From assembly GCA_021805625.1 (NCBI GenBank), contig JAJZEU010000097.1, forward strand, positions 1 to 5,237: a stretch of DNA of 5,237 nucleotides. Direction: 5' to 3'. Under the pieces are notes generated by a model. It ran no database searches. It worked only from the letters and a program-made list of their open reading frames with translations, and had not been told where the DNA came from. The stretch comes from Microcaldota archaeon (GTDB lineage: Archaea; Micrarchaeota; Micrarchaeia; Micrarchaeales; CABMGC01). Shown piece by piece: positions 4,767-5,237 of this stretch. The stretch's first letter is position 1. Every line of letters starts with the position of its first letter. Both the position numbers and the translations under genes were made by a program.

Positions 4767-5237
4767 TTATTTTGGGCGAGCCGCGCTGCCAGTGTAGTAA
4801 ACCGTGGCGTAGCCGCTTATGCTAAATGCTTCAGTCCAATTTATGCAGGGGCTCGCATAACTGGACGATACATCGGCACTTTTTGCCCACGATTCAGGTA
4901 AAACAACATAAGAAGCATTAGCCACGCTAGTGCACGTTGGTGTGCTGCTGATAAGTCGCACATCAGAAATGCCTATGCGCGCATTGCTGTAAAGACTTGC
5001 GAAAGTTAGCGCATATGGCATGGCAGCTGATATGTATATCATGGAGTTGCTGGGTAACACGCTAAGATATGCTCCAAGCTCCCTGCTGTTAGCAAGCAAG
5101 CTGATGTCCCCATGGTACAGAATGAGCACATTTCCAAAAGAGTCCAGTATAAGCATGGCAACGAGAGCCAGCAGGGCCACGAGTGCAAGCATTACATATG
5201 CTTTTCCGCTTCTGTAAAGCTTCAATAGTTCCCTCAT
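4767..5237 (-). CDS. C-terminal part of a third GT-C-like membrane protein paralogue (partial, 5' end outside window)
   Basis: The 156 visible residues align with the last 140 or so residues of the gene at 231-1760. Both show a basic stretch followed by the last TM helix (about 13-32 here), then YLSVLPSNSMIYI (58-70) against YLNALPNSTTIYL, a first cysteine in a CTS motif (C102 against C459), a second cysteine (C131 against C483), and the closing ISGYATVYYTGS against ISGTGLYLYRSG. The TAA at 4767-4769 therefore is a genuine family end. The frame begins with an ATG exactly at the window edge, but the alignment calls for some 370 more residues, so the true start should lie to the right. The soluble tail is presumably extracytoplasmic. 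Orientation is opposite to that of the other two copies. Divergence is high, so this is an old duplication, unlike the identical tails on the left. Confidence 0.65.
   Translation of the reverse strand: MRELLKLYRSGKAYVMLALVALLALVAMLILDSFGNVLILYHGDISLLANSRELGAYLSVLPSNSMIYISAAMPYALTFASLYSNARIGISDVRLISSTPTCTSVANASYVVLPESWAKSADVSSSYASPCINWTEAFSISGYATVYYTGSAARPK

Noticed and set aside
1..5237. CRISPR array, insertion sequence or transposase
   Set aside because: The only long direct repeat is the pair at 11-131 and 1670-1790. No regularly spaced short repeats, transposase-like frames or terminal inverted repeats with target duplications were seen around the A+T-rich cassette.

Overview
The window looks archaeal. 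It carries a complete archaeal-type threonyl-tRNA synthetase with the archaea-specific N-terminal editing domain, GGTG-type ribosome binding sites complementary to an archaeal anti-Shine-Dalgarno, and a purine-rich BRE plus TATA promoter. The compact layout and the multicopy large membrane proteins with short extracytoplasmic tails would fit a small-genome DPANN-type archaeon (for example Micrarchaeota). The lineage assignment is inference.

Layout. Bases 1-101 (+) hold only the last 32 codons of a membrane protein. Bases 231-1760 (+) hold a complete 509-residue paralogue that looks like a GT-C glycosyltransferase of the PMT/ArnT type. The 3' ends of these two genes form an exact 121-bp direct repeat (11-131 and 1670-1790) that also covers the intergenic bases. 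It continues, with one mismatch, into the last codons of the convergent thrS gene. thrS occupies 1786-3678 (-). Upstream of it, and in the same orientation, is a visibly A+T-rich three-gene cassette at 3683-4561 (-): a small alpha/beta protein of unknown function, a retropepsin-like aspartic protease, and a 61-residue protein with one homing-endonuclease-associated (HNH-type) repeat. A clear archaeal promoter lies at about 4604-4622. Bases 4562-4766 contain this promoter and what may be the 3' remnant of a gene. From 4767 to the right edge (-) is the C-terminal part of a third member of the same membrane-protein family.

How it fits together. The GT-C-like proteins are native-looking surface glycan or protein glycosylation genes that have multiplied around thrS. 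The duplicated 3' end argues for recent tandem duplication or gene conversion. The A+T-rich cassette looks like an acquired element placed between the third paralogue and thrS. Its genes are packed at 0-, 12- and 4-nt spacing, so thrS is probably now the distal gene of the cassette's operon. The small protein plus retropepsin pair, whose start codon directly follows the preceding stop codon, is the best candidate here for an uncharacterised two-component system.
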